DNA from: Pseudovibrio sp. Alg231-02
Lineage (GTDB): Bacteria; Pseudomonadota; Alphaproteobacteria; Rhizobiales; Stappiaceae
Length of the DNA: 64,000 nt
Assembly: GCF_900143565.1 (NCBI RefSeq)
Contig: NZ_FREX01000001.1
Coordinates: forward strand, 573,068-637,067
Direction of reading: 5' to 3'
Shown here in pieces: positions 8,010 through 15,275 of the stretch. The notes beneath the pieces were generated by a model, which saw only the letters and a program-made list of their open reading frames with translations, was not told the origin of the DNA and did no database searches. Both the position numbers and the translations under genes were made by a program. Every line of letters begins with the position of its first letter. Within the stretch, counting starts at the first letter, position 1.

Positions 8010-8777
8010 TCATGCCGCTGCTCCCCGCTCGGCAGCTTCGATCAGCTGCATCAGGTCGTTGAAGGTGGAGATGTAGTAGAGAGGTTGGGTTTCGCGCGGG
8101 TTGTTGGGGCTGACTTGGTTTTTGCCGAAGGACAGGCCCTTTTCTGTCAGCAGTTTGAAGCGCTTTTCCTTGCCACTGGTGGAGGTGCGGGTGCGCTCCT
8201 CCAAAATGCCGAGGTCCAACAGCACCTTGTTGACGGTGCGGGCTGAGCGGGTTTCTCCAATTTCCTTAAGCAGAGTTGTGAGCGCCAGACAGGCTCTCTC
8301 ATTGACATAGTCTGGCAGCATGTTGGTTGCGCAGCCGTGGTTGTTGGCCACGGTTTCAATCATCTTCAGCTTGGAGCTGTCAGACATGGCAAGCGCCCGT
8401 CCTGCTGCTTCTGCAACAGCCATTTCCATTTCAATGGAGATGACCTGCGGAGCCCTGTCATAATTGCTGGAAATAAGCCGATCCCGATACTCCAGAAACG
8501 CTTCAACGAGCTTACGTTGACCTTCCTTTGATTTCCGGCCACCAATGAATGGCATTGCAATCAACGCCGCCTTTTCTGACAGCTGATACATCGGCTGCTC
8601 TTTGTTCTGTGCGTTGAGGTAAGAGGACGACGCAAATTCCCGGAGTCCTATTGTCCCCTCATTAATCAATCCCCGCACGCTTCTGAGCACTTCGTCATGC
8701 CGACGCGCAAACACCTCCGCAATCACCAGTGTGTCCGTTACAGGCTTACCATTTTCAATTTTGATCAGATGCTGCAT
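8010..8777 (-). CDS. rha: Rha-family phage regulatory protein
   Basis: Of 255 residues, the first 105 or so are a typical phage Rha (pRha) domain: IENGKPVTDTLVIAEVFARRHDEVLRSVRGLI, then SSYLNAQNKEQPMYQLSEKAALIAMPFIGGRKS and EAFLEYRDRL. The C-terminal half is helical and ends in a winged-helix-like region (ARTVNKVLLDLGILEERTRTS..RFKLLTEKGLSFG), a common fusion in phage antirepressors. The ATG at 8777 has AAGGAG seven bases upstream; an in-frame upstream extension to 8906 lacks a ribosome-binding site. Rha proteins interfere with phage growth in hosts lacking IHF in the founding lambdoid example. Here a regulatory role beside BRO is likely. Confidence 0.88.
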   Translation of the reverse strand: MQHLIKIENGKPVTDTLVIAEVFARRHDEVLRSVRGLINEGTIGLREFASSSYLNAQNKEQPMYQLSEKAALIAMPFIGGRKSKEGQRKLVEAFLEYRDRLISSNYDRAPQVISIEMEMAVAEAAGRALAMSDSSKLKMIETVANNHGCATNMLPDYVNERACLALTTLLKEIGETRSARTVNKVLLDLGILEERTRTSTSGKEKRFKLLTEKGLSFGKNQVSPNNPRETQPLYYISTFNDLMQLIEAAERGAAA

Positions 8778-9046
8778 TCCGAAACTCCTTTGACTGGCAA
8801 AAGCACGCGGGTGGAGTGCCACGCGGATTGGGTGTGGGTGAAAATCTCTTTGTGGTGGGTGAGAAGAAGGGATTGCAGGGTCACAATGGACTGCACCGCC
8901 TCGCACTGATGGGGAGGCAGGTTGTTGCCGAGCGCGTTCATGGCGTGCAAAAGCGCGCCAAACTGGGCCACAGCTAAATCAATACTTTCAAGGGAATTCC
9001 GTAATTCGCGGCACGCACGTGTCGCGTTATCTGCCAGTACTACCAT
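8765..9046 (-). CDS. Small helical phage protein of unknown function
   Basis: A 93-residue reading frame starts at the ATG at 9046, six bases after a very strong GAGGAGG, and ends at 8765, overlapping the rha start by 13 bases. The protein is mainly helical (ATRACRELRNSLESIDLAVAQFGALLHAMNALG, then CEAVQSIVTLQSLLLTHHKEIF), which looks like a genuine small phage protein. It lies inside a much longer open frame that continues leftward against the pentapeptide gene and is otherwise spurious. It is probably the first gene of the minus-strand rha-bro operon. I do not recognise the family. Confidence 0.65.
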   Translation of the reverse strand: MVVLADNATRACRELRNSLESIDLAVAQFGALLHAMNALGNNLPPHQCEAVQSIVTLQSLLLTHHKEIFTHTQSAWHSTRVLLPVKGVSECSI

Positions 9047-9388
9047 GGCAAACCTCCTCGAGTCAGAATATTTCCGACCGCTGGAGGTACCAATCTCTGG
9101 CGGCCAGACGAACAGGATTGGTACTACCACCCTCAAGGCAAGTGGCGCGCGTAAGCGCTCCCGCCCGTCTGACCATGAAAAAGCCGCGATCCAACAGGAA
9201 ACGCGGCGCACGACGAGCGCCAAGAGTTCGGAAGGGGTACCAATCCCCGCACGCCTTTGTGTGACGCGCTCACTGGCAAACCACCAGCTGAGCGGAATCA
9301 TGACCTGATTTGTACCTGTTGTCAACGAGCTCGGAATCGCGGATAGGTTGCGGATGTAATAAGAATACTGATCCAGAGGCGCTTGTAG
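9047..9388. promoter_or_regulatory. Intergenic control region with repeated GGTACCAATC words
   Basis: I see no convincing gene here. The word GGTACCAATC occurs at 9086-9095 and 9236-9245 (inside GGGGTACCAATCCCC, 9234-9248), and its complement GATTGGTAC at 9116-9124. A weaker GATTTGTACC lies at 9307-9316. The region separates the divergently transcribed rha operon and the pentapeptide gene, so the repeats are candidate operators for a phage regulator. That role is inferred only from position and repetition. Confidence 0.45.
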
Positions 9389-11008
9389 ATGTATAGTAGA
9401 CAGGTTGTTACACCAGAAACGTTGGATTTCCGTGACTACGATGAAGCGCAGTGGAACTCTTGGGTCGAGCAAACTCAAGGAGGTTTCCCGAATATTTGGA
9501 TTGATTTGAGTAATGCAAATTTTGAAAAAGCAATAATATCCGGTGCGTCTCTCGTCCGAACAATTATCAGCAAGTCTGAGTTCATGCAGACCAGCTTCGT
9601 CAAAACTGACATGAGTGAAGCCAGTCTCGATTTCTCCACTTTCTTGAACGTCTCTTTGGAAAACGTCAGTCTTGAGCGCGCTAACTTGGAGGCTTTTCAA
9701 TTTAGAAGTGGGCGAGGTTATCAGGTTAAGTTCACCGACGCAGACGCGAGGCGGGCTGAGTTTGATGACGTGACCTTTGAAGACGTCGATTTTACTAAAG
9801 CAAACCTCGAAGCCACGACATTCTTGCTTTGCAGACTTCGTTCGCCTGTTTTTACTCAAGCACGATTGGCCAATGCCGTGTTTGAAGATTGCACTGGAGT
9901 TGAAGCCAAGTTTCGCATGGCTAAATTGCAGAATGCACGTATCGTTTCCTGTAACTTCGTAAAGGCAAATTTTAACCGCGCTCGGCTTAAAGGTGCCAAC
10001 CTTTCGGCAACAAATTTTGAAGGCGCAAACTTCAGATTTGCCAATCTCCAAAACACAACATGCACTGATACCAATTTTAAAGATGCAGATCTCAGAAACG
10101 CGATTTTGACCGATACCAATCTGCTCGATACAAATCTGACTAACGCCGATCTGCGCGGTGCAAATCTCGTCGGCTCCATTTATCAACGAAGTCAACTCAG
10201 AGCCGCAATTACTGATGAGACAACGGTTTTGAATGACGAACAAAGCCCTGAGCAAAAACCGAGCGTATTGGGAGTAGATAAATTTCCGCTGGTTTTTGGC
10301 AGCGAAGAGGACCCTAGCACGTCTAATAAAAGCAAAACCAAAGAGACGATTGCAGAAGCTGCATCCTCTGAGGCTGTGTCCGAAAGCGTAATTGCACCCG
10401 CTGATACACCAGATGCAATCTCCGAGAGTTACGCAGTAGATCCACGCGCGAGCTCCCCAGAAGAGCCCGATGACTTCCACAAAAACTATCAAATTATGCG
10501 AGTTACCACACCGATCTCGTTCACTAAAGCTGATGGAAGCGAACAAAGGGTCATCCTTGAAAGTGTTGCAATCGCAATGAGAGGCAAAGGAAACAGCCTG
10601 AGTTTGCTTTTTGACCAAATTCGAGATGACTTGTTTAAAGACGAAGATTTTGAGGTGGATATAACCGGCAAGACTTGGTTTGAAGGTCTTACTAAGGATT
10701 GGCTCTCCAAAGATGAGATGAATGACTGCTACAATGCTGTTCGGAGTTCGATGGAGTTTGAAAATGCCGTTCCGTATTTTGGTAGTTTGAAAAACCTGAC
10801 ACCCAAACAGATGGCGGGCCTCGTCACGTTTGTCTCTACAGTTGGCTTGAAAGCATACACGATCGGTGTCTTGGCACTGGGGTCTTCCATTATTTTCCTT
10901 AGGGTTTGCGAAGCATCGGGAGAAGGACTTGCGGACATAATTCGAGCGAAGTGTCAGCAAGTTGTTAGACGTATCGAGGCTAAGGACAAGGAGCTGGAAG
11001 ACAACTAG
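9389..11008 (+). CDS. Pentapeptide-repeat protein with C-terminal membrane segment, prophage cargo
   Basis: The 539-residue protein contains a long run of A(D/N)LXX-type pentapeptide repeats from about residue 40 to 270 (for example DLRNAILTDTNLLDTNLTNADLRGANL), predicting a right-handed quadrilateral beta-helix. An acidic Ser/Pro-rich linker follows (about 280-360), then a globular domain (about 365-490: YQIMRVTTPISFTKADGSEQRV). Near the end is a hydrophobic segment (about 498-518: TIGVLALGSSIIFLRVC). It is plus-strand and AT-rich inside a minus-strand phage module. The next gene starts directly after its stop. The family is functionally broad (DNA-gyrase mimicry, scaffolds, unknown membrane roles), so phage exclusion or defence is only a hypothesis. 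Confidence 0.75.
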   Translation: MYSRQVVTPETLDFRDYDEAQWNSWVEQTQGGFPNIWIDLSNANFEKAIISGASLVRTIISKSEFMQTSFVKTDMSEASLDFSTFLNVSLENVSLERANLEAFQFRSGRGYQVKFTDADARRAEFDDVTFEDVDFTKANLEATTFLLCRLRSPVFTQARLANAVFEDCTGVEAKFRMAKLQNARIVSCNFVKANFNRARLKGANLSATNFEGANFRFANLQNTTCTDTNFKDADLRNAILTDTNLLDTNLTNADLRGANLVGSIYQRSQLRAAITDETTVLNDEQSPEQKPSVLGVDKFPLVFGSEEDPSTSNKSKTKETIAEAASSEAVSESVIAPADTPDAISESYAVDPRASSPEEPDDFHKNYQIMRVTTPISFTKADGSEQRVILESVAIAMRGKGNSLSLLFDQIRDDLFKDEDFEVDITGKTWFEGLTKDWLSKDEMNDCYNAVRSSMEFENAVPYFGSLKNLTPKQMAGLVTFVSTVGLKAYTIGVLALGSSIIFLRVCEASGEGLADIIRAKCQQVVRRIEAKDKELEDN

Positions 11009-11431
11009 ATGACCACCTTGCCCCCTGCTCCACCGAAACCTTTCCGCTCCTATTTGCCAGGACAACTGCGTGGGTTTGGGTTTGTTTTTGCGGGTAATTT
11101 GTGGAGCCTGGGCGTCTATCTGATTTATCAGGGTAGCGCGTTGCGGGACTGGTTTCTGGCCGGGTTTCTCTGGATTGTTGGGGCGGTTCTCGTTTACTGG
11201 CTGGCAACACGGATAAACCCCGTTTTCAGCCCGCTCAAAGCCCTGCTGGTCACCCTGTTCTTTCAAGTGCAGATGTTCGCCGCCATCGCGTTCATCCGCA
11301 TTAGTCTGGCGGATTTCAAGATTGAGGCCCTCAACCAGCTGACCATCACCCAAATGGTTCTGGCCGTCTACATCCTCATGATCCCCATAACCCTCCTCAC
11401 CGCCTTCATAAGCTGGGTGAGGCAGAGTTGA
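11009..11431 (+). CDS. Small multi-pass membrane protein
   Basis: This is a 140-residue protein with about four hydrophobic segments (near residues 22-42, 46-66, 72-95 and 112-135). A proline-rich N-terminus (TTLPPAPPKPFRSYLPG) precedes them. Its ATG immediately follows the stop codon of the pentapeptide gene (TAGATG), suggesting translational coupling. It is more GC-rich than both flanking pentapeptide genes, which hints at a different origin for each part of the insert. I recognise no family. It may form a membrane complex with the neighbouring membrane-anchored pentapeptide proteins. Confidence 0.6.
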   Translation: MTTLPPAPPKPFRSYLPGQLRGFGFVFAGNLWSLGVYLIYQGSALRDWFLAGFLWIVGAVLVYWLATRINPVFSPLKALLVTLFFQVQMFAAIAFIRISLADFKIEALNQLTITQMVLAVYILMIPITLLTAFISWVRQS

Positions 11432-11571
11432 CCCTGCTCTGAGCGCCTGACCCATCACGCAGCAACCCTCCAATTGCCATTGGACGACCAGCATCCTCTG
11501 GTTGAAGACTCAGGGACGCACAGCCTAGTGTGCAACGCAGTTACTTTATGCAGTTTTGAGAGCTGAGATTG

Positions 11572-12657
11572 ATGTCTACATTTGGCAATAACCATCTTAC
11601 TGGCGTTGACATTGTGAAGGTCACACTGATCTGTTTTGTTGGCATTATTTTTTTGGCGGTACTCTTCTTCGTGATCTTTCCGCCAGGCGGTTTCTTTCCT
11701 TTTTGGGGAGGCCCAGAAGCTAACCGAGCTGAAGTTCTTAGAAATATTGGATTGTCTCTTCTCGGTGCAGTTGGTCTGCCGTTCGTTATTTGGCGTAGCA
11801 TAACCGCTCACAGAGAAGCCCTGCATTCTGCTGAAAATCTTCGGCTGTCTGAGCGAGGTCAAAATATCGATCGAATGAAAAATGCATTTGAGTTGTTGAA
11901 CTCTGAACTCAGGTTCAGCAGAGAAACTGGCATAATTATTCTGAAAGAAGTTTTCGCAAGCGCTGATGAACTTAGCAAGCTTAGCAACATTCAGGTTATG
12001 ACTAGCTACTTCAACGACAAATGCAGAGTTGAAAAGAATAAATGGCTGCGAGAGATCGATGGAATTGATAATGAAGGCGAAATTACACGGATGAAAAATA
12101 GTCGTGTCCTGCGGCAAGACATTACTCTCGCACTGGAAACGCTGAGCTTTCTTAATAGAAGCCTTCACACTGAGCTGACAAAATCGGTTTCTTTGCAGCT
12201 GCAAAAAGCTTATCTTTGCAACTACCCAGGTAGTCAGAGCACCCTCTTCCTCTCCAATGCAGACTTGACCCAAGCAGACATGGAAAATGGACAGTTTGCG
12301 GGTACCTATTGGACTAAGGCGACATTGAGTGGAGCAGATTTGCGATCTGCTAACCTGAGGGGTGGCTTCTTCGAAGAAGCTAAGTTGATACAGGCGCTTA
12401 TGCAGCGCACTGATTTTAGAAACGCTAAGCTGCATTATGCTAACTTCGAAAATGCCATACTTGTCGATGCCTGCTTTGTGGGTGCTGATCTTTCGGAAGC
12501 CAATTTCACTGACGCGGTAGTTGTAGGCGCGCTTGTGGAGGAGCAATGGATGCACCTGTTTACTGAGGTTCAACGACGCTCTCTCAATATCGTAGATCAC
12601 GTTGGAAATATTATCCGACCATCCTCTAGTGAAGATCTTCGCTCGCAATCCGCCTAA
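11572..12657 (+). CDS. Membrane-anchored pentapeptide-repeat protein, prophage cargo
   Basis: This protein of about 361 residues has two N-terminal membrane segments (about residues 17-38 VTLICFVGIIFLAVLFFVIF and 62-80 IGLSLLGAVGLPFVIWRS). A helical charged middle region follows (HREALHSAENLRLSERGQN, then RMKNAFELL) up to about residue 220. A C-terminal block of pentapeptide repeats completes it (about 225-325: LSNADLTQADMENGQF.., LSGADLRSANL). I preferred the ATG at 11572 over the TTG three bases before it. It is AT-rich and plus-strand like the other cargo, and its end is five bases from the convergent HTH gene. Together with 9389-11431 it forms a candidate three-gene membrane system. Confidence 0.72.
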   Translation: MSTFGNNHLTGVDIVKVTLICFVGIIFLAVLFFVIFPPGGFFPFWGGPEANRAEVLRNIGLSLLGAVGLPFVIWRSITAHREALHSAENLRLSERGQNIDRMKNAFELLNSELRFSRETGIIILKEVFASADELSKLSNIQVMTSYFNDKCRVEKNKWLREIDGIDNEGEITRMKNSRVLRQDITLALETLSFLNRSLHTELTKSVSLQLQKAYLCNYPGSQSTLFLSNADLTQADMENGQFAGTYWTKATLSGADLRSANLRGGFFEEAKLIQALMQRTDFRNAKLHYANFENAILVDACFVGADLSEANFTDAVVVGALVEEQWMHLFTEVQRRSLNIVDHVGNIIRPSSSEDLRSQSA

Positions 12658-12662
12658 CCCCC

Positions 12663-13181
12663 TCACGCCACAGCCCTCCGTGCATTCAGCAGTTCGCTTG
12701 GGCGTGGTGCGCCTACCTGAGTGCAGTAGCGGTTGACCGCTCGGCAGACGACGTGGACGCTGACGCCGGAAGCGTGTGCGATGCGCTCATAGTTCCAGTC
12801 GAACTGGCAGCTGAGGCCGTAGTAGAAGCAGCCGCGGCAGAAGACATCCTGCTTTCGTTTGCTGTTTGAGGTGAACAGGCGGCCCACGGGCACCTTGCAG
12901 GTTTTAGCTACACCGGATGCAAAGGTCCGGACGTCCTCCGGCAAGGCCTTAAACAGTCGGATTTGCGGGGGGAGGTCGGCATCCCTGCTCTGCACCGGAT
13001 AGAGCGCCACACCGCCCGAAACAGGCACACCAGACAGGATGATCCGTTCAGCTGTCTCTGTCTTGATAACGTTCTCCACGTCACCCTCTGAGCAACCATA
13101 GATGCCTGCGATGGCGCGGAGGCTCATGTTGTTGAGGTGGTGCTGCACAATTCTGCGCCGGATTTTGGGGGACTGGATCAT
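12663..13181 (-). CDS. Phage HTH protein
   Basis: The 172-residue protein has an N-terminal helix-turn-helix (HLNNMSLRAIAGIYGCSEGDVENVI, about residues 15-40). A second one lies near the C-terminus (YERIAHASGVSVHVVCRAVNRYC, about 132-155), the latter resembling a DnaA domain IV-like fold. Three cysteines near residues 115-125 (CRGCFYYGLSC) might bind metal. Its start overlaps the stop of the CII-like gene by four bases, so the two are co-expressed early. It could act in replication initiation or transcription control; the sequence alone does not decide. Confidence 0.65.
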   Translation of the reverse strand: MIQSPKIRRRIVQHHLNNMSLRAIAGIYGCSEGDVENVIKTETAERIILSGVPVSGGVALYPVQSRDADLPPQIRLFKALPEDVRTFASGVAKTCKVPVGRLFTSNSKRKQDVFCRGCFYYGLSCQFDWNYERIAHASGVSVHVVCRAVNRYCTQVGAPRPSELLNARRAVA

Positions 13182-13672
13182 CTGGCCGGCTCCCTCTCAA
13201 TGGCTTCGCAGGTTTTGTCCAGCTTGACGGCCACGCTGATCAGCTCGGCAATTTCTCTGCGCAGGTGGTGGCGTTTCACTTCATCGGCTGTGACTTTGCC
13301 ATCATCCTTCAGGCATTCAGCCACGCGGGAGAGAACATCTGAGAATTCCTTTGAGAGCTGACCCATGTTGCCGACCCAATCCGGCTCTGCCGCTTCCCGT
13401 GGGAGTTTGACCAGCGTGTGGCCGCTCATGCGTGCCAGGATGCGGGTGAGCACGGGATCTGCGGCCTCGTGTTCCAGATCGGCAATCACGTCCACCGGCA
13501 TGGCGTCATGGCTCTGCTGGTTGCCATAGCGGGAGAGCTGGCACGGTGCGACGCGGGTGACCATACTGGCAGCTTCCACACCGCCATTCAGCTTCACCAG
13601 AGCTTTGGAGTAGGCAAACAGGCGGGAATAGTCAGATTCCGGCAGGGTGCGACTGGTTTGTGAGCGGGACAT
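13178..13672 (-). CDS. CII-like phage regulatory protein (CP76 family)
   Basis: The 164-residue protein carries the typical phage CII/CP76 pattern: a helical N-terminus, then QLSRYGNQQSHDAMPVDVIADLEHEAADPVLTRILARMSGHTLVKLP at about residues 45-95. A helical C-terminus (FSDVLSRVAECLKDDGKVTADEVKRHHLRREIAELI) follows. Such proteins control the lytic/lysogenic switch. It sits between the Cro-like gene and the HTH gene on the minus strand, and overlaps the latter by ATGA. The position in the early operon agrees with the family. Confidence 0.8.
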   Translation of the reverse strand: MSRSQTSRTLPESDYSRLFAYSKALVKLNGGVEAASMVTRVAPCQLSRYGNQQSHDAMPVDVIADLEHEAADPVLTRILARMSGHTLVKLPREAAEPDWVGNMGQLSKEFSDVLSRVAECLKDDGKVTADEVKRHHLRREIAELISVAVKLDKTCEAIEREPAR

Positions 13673-13880
13673 GCAAAACTATCCTCAAGTGTTTCGCTGA
13701 CAGCGCCGGGGCAGTCTTGCAGACTGCCGATCCAAAGCAGCGGAGCTGAGCTGATGCAGGCAAAGAAATGGAATTTGGAAAAACTGGAGCGCGATGCTGA
13801 ACGGCAGCAAGGCCATGGCCGGCGACAGATGCAAAGCGCCCTCGCCGCCTGCCGGTTCGCTCGTTGTTTTGCCGGAAGGA

Positions 13881-14135
13881 TCAGAGCTCGATCTCATGAA
13901 TCCGCTCCTGACGGCAAAACTTGATGAACAGCACCAGGCCTCTGAGTGAGGAAAGCCGGATATCGGCTCCGGTGCGCAATCGCAAATGCAGATGAGGATT
14001 GCCGACAGCCCGCTGACCCAGCTGCGCAGGCGTCATGTCAAACTCGTTACAAGCCATGTCGATGAGCTTGATAATGTCGGCTCTGGTGGGAAGTTTGAAG
14101 TCCGCTTCGCTGATCTCGGATCTTTCCGTCTGCAT
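13881..14135 (-). CDS. Cro-like small HTH regulator
   Basis: This 84-residue protein is the first minus-strand gene next to a divergent XRE repressor. The HTH region is DMTPAQLGQRAVGNPHLHLRLRTGADIRLSSLRGLVLFI (about residues 32-72). It is preceded by GGAGGTGA at an ideal distance from the ATG at 14135. The CAGTAT operator and a leftward promoter lie just upstream. By position it is the Cro-type counterpart of the repressor. The HTH is divergent from classical XRE, so the exact DNA-binding mode is uncertain. Confidence 0.7.
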   Translation of the reverse strand: MQTERSEISEADFKLPTRADIIKLIDMACNEFDMTPAQLGQRAVGNPHLHLRLRTGADIRLSSLRGLVLFIKFCRQERIHEIEL

Positions 14136-14163
14136 ACCAAATCACCTCCAATGAAATCGAGGT

Positions 14164-14200
14164 CAGTATGGAGTATACTGCGAACAAGTCAACGCAGTAT
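14164..14200. promoter_or_regulatory. CI/Cro-type operator and leftward promoter
   Basis: Between the divergent regulators lies an inverted repeat with perfect 8-base arms ATACTGCG (14175-14182) and CGCAGTAT (14193-14200), 10 bases apart. An extra CAGTAT half-site lies at 14164-14169. A leftward promoter overlaps it: TTGACT (complement of 14187-14192) and CATACT (complement of 14165-14170) with a 16-base spacer, placed to transcribe the Cro-like gene. Repressor binding would block this promoter. Confidence 0.7.
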
Positions 14201-14224
14201 TGTGCGCTAGACGAAACGAAATGC

Positions 14225-14539
14225 ATGGATTATTATCCGCGTATGGAAACTTGGCGTAAAAACCTTAAAGATCAGATGGATAAGAAGGGCGTAACTGCAC
14301 GCGCCCTCTCCTTGGCCATTGGAAAAAGTCCTGATTACGTCAATAAAATGCTGAAGAACTTCACGCCGACCATCGAAGTATTCTCCGCAATTTCGCATGA
14401 GCTGGGCAGCAATGTCGGTGATTTGTTTTATGGCTCCGATGGGCCGGATCACTCTCAGCTTATCAAGGATTTCAATCAGTTAAGCGACGATGACAAGAAG
14501 GTCATTCTCCGCATGATTGACGGCTTCTCCCAAAAGTAA
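14225..14539 (+). CDS. XRE-family phage repressor (CI-like)
   Basis: From the ATG at 14225 the protein has 104 residues; other in-frame starts are at 14168 and 14243. None of the three has a strong ribosome-binding site, and a start at 14168 would lie inside the operator. The HTH spans about residues 10-60 (WRKNLKDQMDKKGVTARALSLAIGKSPDYVNKMLKN..TIEVFSAISHELGSNVGDLFYG). A short C-terminal region (QLIKDFNQLSDDDKKVILRMIDGF) lacks the LexA-like Ser/Lys protease, so induction would not be by RecA-stimulated self-cleavage. It is the only plus-strand gene of the switch region and faces the Cro-like gene. Confidence 0.82.
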   Translation: MDYYPRMETWRKNLKDQMDKKGVTARALSLAIGKSPDYVNKMLKNFTPTIEVFSAISHELGSNVGDLFYGSDGPDHSQLIKDFNQLSDDDKKVILRMIDGFSQK

Positions 14540-14544
14540 GCACT

Positions 14545-14781
14545 TTAAGACTGCCCGTCAGCCCTTGATCTTTCCCTCAGGCGCTCAATTTCTATCGCTA
14601 CCTTCACAAGCTCAATGGATGACAAGGTCCTGATTTTCTCAGCGAACTTAGCGTCCTTGTTTTTGGTGTCTTCCTGTAGTCCAGCCAATGCCTTCACAGC
14701 CCCAGTGCTAATTCCACTAATCCAATGAATGGATCTCTCATTGCACAGGCTATCTACCGATTTGCAGGGAACACAAGTCAA
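14545..14781 (-). CDS. Possible small protein or remnant
   Basis: This open frame encodes up to 78 residues. The C-terminal half looks protein-like (KNKDAKFAEKIRTLSSIELVKVAIEIERLRERS). However, the only start is a TTG at 14781 without a ribosome-binding site, and the N-terminus is unusual (TCVPCKSVDSLCNERS). It ends five bases from the convergent repressor gene. It may be a degraded gene or have an unseen start. Confidence 0.35.
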   Translation of the reverse strand: MTCVPCKSVDSLCNERSIHWISGISTGAVKALAGLQEDTKNKDAKFAEKIRTLSSIELVKVAIEIERLRERSRADGQS

Positions 14782-15068
14782 AGGGCGAAAAATTGAAGAG
14801 CAGCGAATTTTAATTGATAATCAGTAATTTGAGCGATTTCTACATTCAGGCTGAATTGATTTCATTTAAGAGCGCCCCACTTAACCTATTCCCTTCCACT
14901 GAAAGGCTAACTTCCCGTCTGGGCGGGTAGTCCATGCACGATTGCGCTCAGCTAAATGATTATTGGTTATGCGCCCCTGGGCGCAGTGCTTGTCCACAAA
15001 TCATGTGCACAATTTTCCATACCGCGCCGCTCCATCTGAACGATCGAGATACTGATTCACACCCATGA

Positions 15069-15118
15069 ATGCGTATTATAATCCATTTTGATATTGACAT
15101 AGGGATTATAATACGCAT
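15069..15118. promoter_or_regulatory. Perfect 16-base inverted repeat, candidate operator
   Basis: The arms ATGCGTATTATAATCC (15069-15084) and its exact complement (15103-15118) are separated by 18 bases. Each arm contains the self-complementary ATTATAAT, which also reads as a TATAAT -10 element. The spacer contains TTGACA (15094-15099). The symmetry and size suggest cooperative binding of a dimeric regulator over a promoter. Confidence 0.65.
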
Positions 15119-15199
15119 CAATTGGCGTACTTAATTGATCTGATTTGGGTGTAATGAAGCGCCTCTAATATGGATCACAGCATTCATTTTCAAACTGAT

Positions 15200-15275
15200 A
15201 GTCACCTGTCCTGCAGAACCCCTCATGTGGCAGGTGACTGGCGCGGGTGCTGCCACCAACACATGCACCCGCGCC
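15200..15275 (+). ncRNA. Two adjacent hairpins, structured leader or small RNA candidate
   Basis: Hairpin 1 pairs AGTCACCTG (15200-15208) with CAGGTGACT (15231-15239). Hairpin 2 begins at the very next base and pairs the 11-base GGCGCGGGTGC (15240-15250) with GCACCCGCGCC (15265-15275), followed by ATCCTTTTC. It lies 33 bases before the start of the gene at 15308. It could be a small RNA with a terminator, or an attenuating leader of the PrtN operon. Confidence 0.45.

Noticed and set aside
9047-11494. Very long minus-strand open frame continuing upstream of the small gene at 8765-9046
   Set aside because: It is the shadow of the plus-strand pentapeptide and membrane genes. The translation is Cys/Ile/Ser-rich and repetitive in mirror of the pentapeptide repeats. 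Only the last 93 codons, with a strong ribosome-binding site, look real.
11455-12666. 403-codon minus-strand open frame
   Set aside because: Shadow of the membrane pentapeptide gene, with hydrophobic, cysteine-rich antisense translation.
13754-13924. 56-codon plus-strand frame (MQAKKWNLEKLERDAERQQG...)
   Set aside because: The start looks fair (GGAG upstream) and the N-terminus is protein-like. However, it overlaps the end of the Cro-like gene on the opposite strand, degenerates to Arg/Cys/Ala-rich sequence and lies among minus-strand genes.
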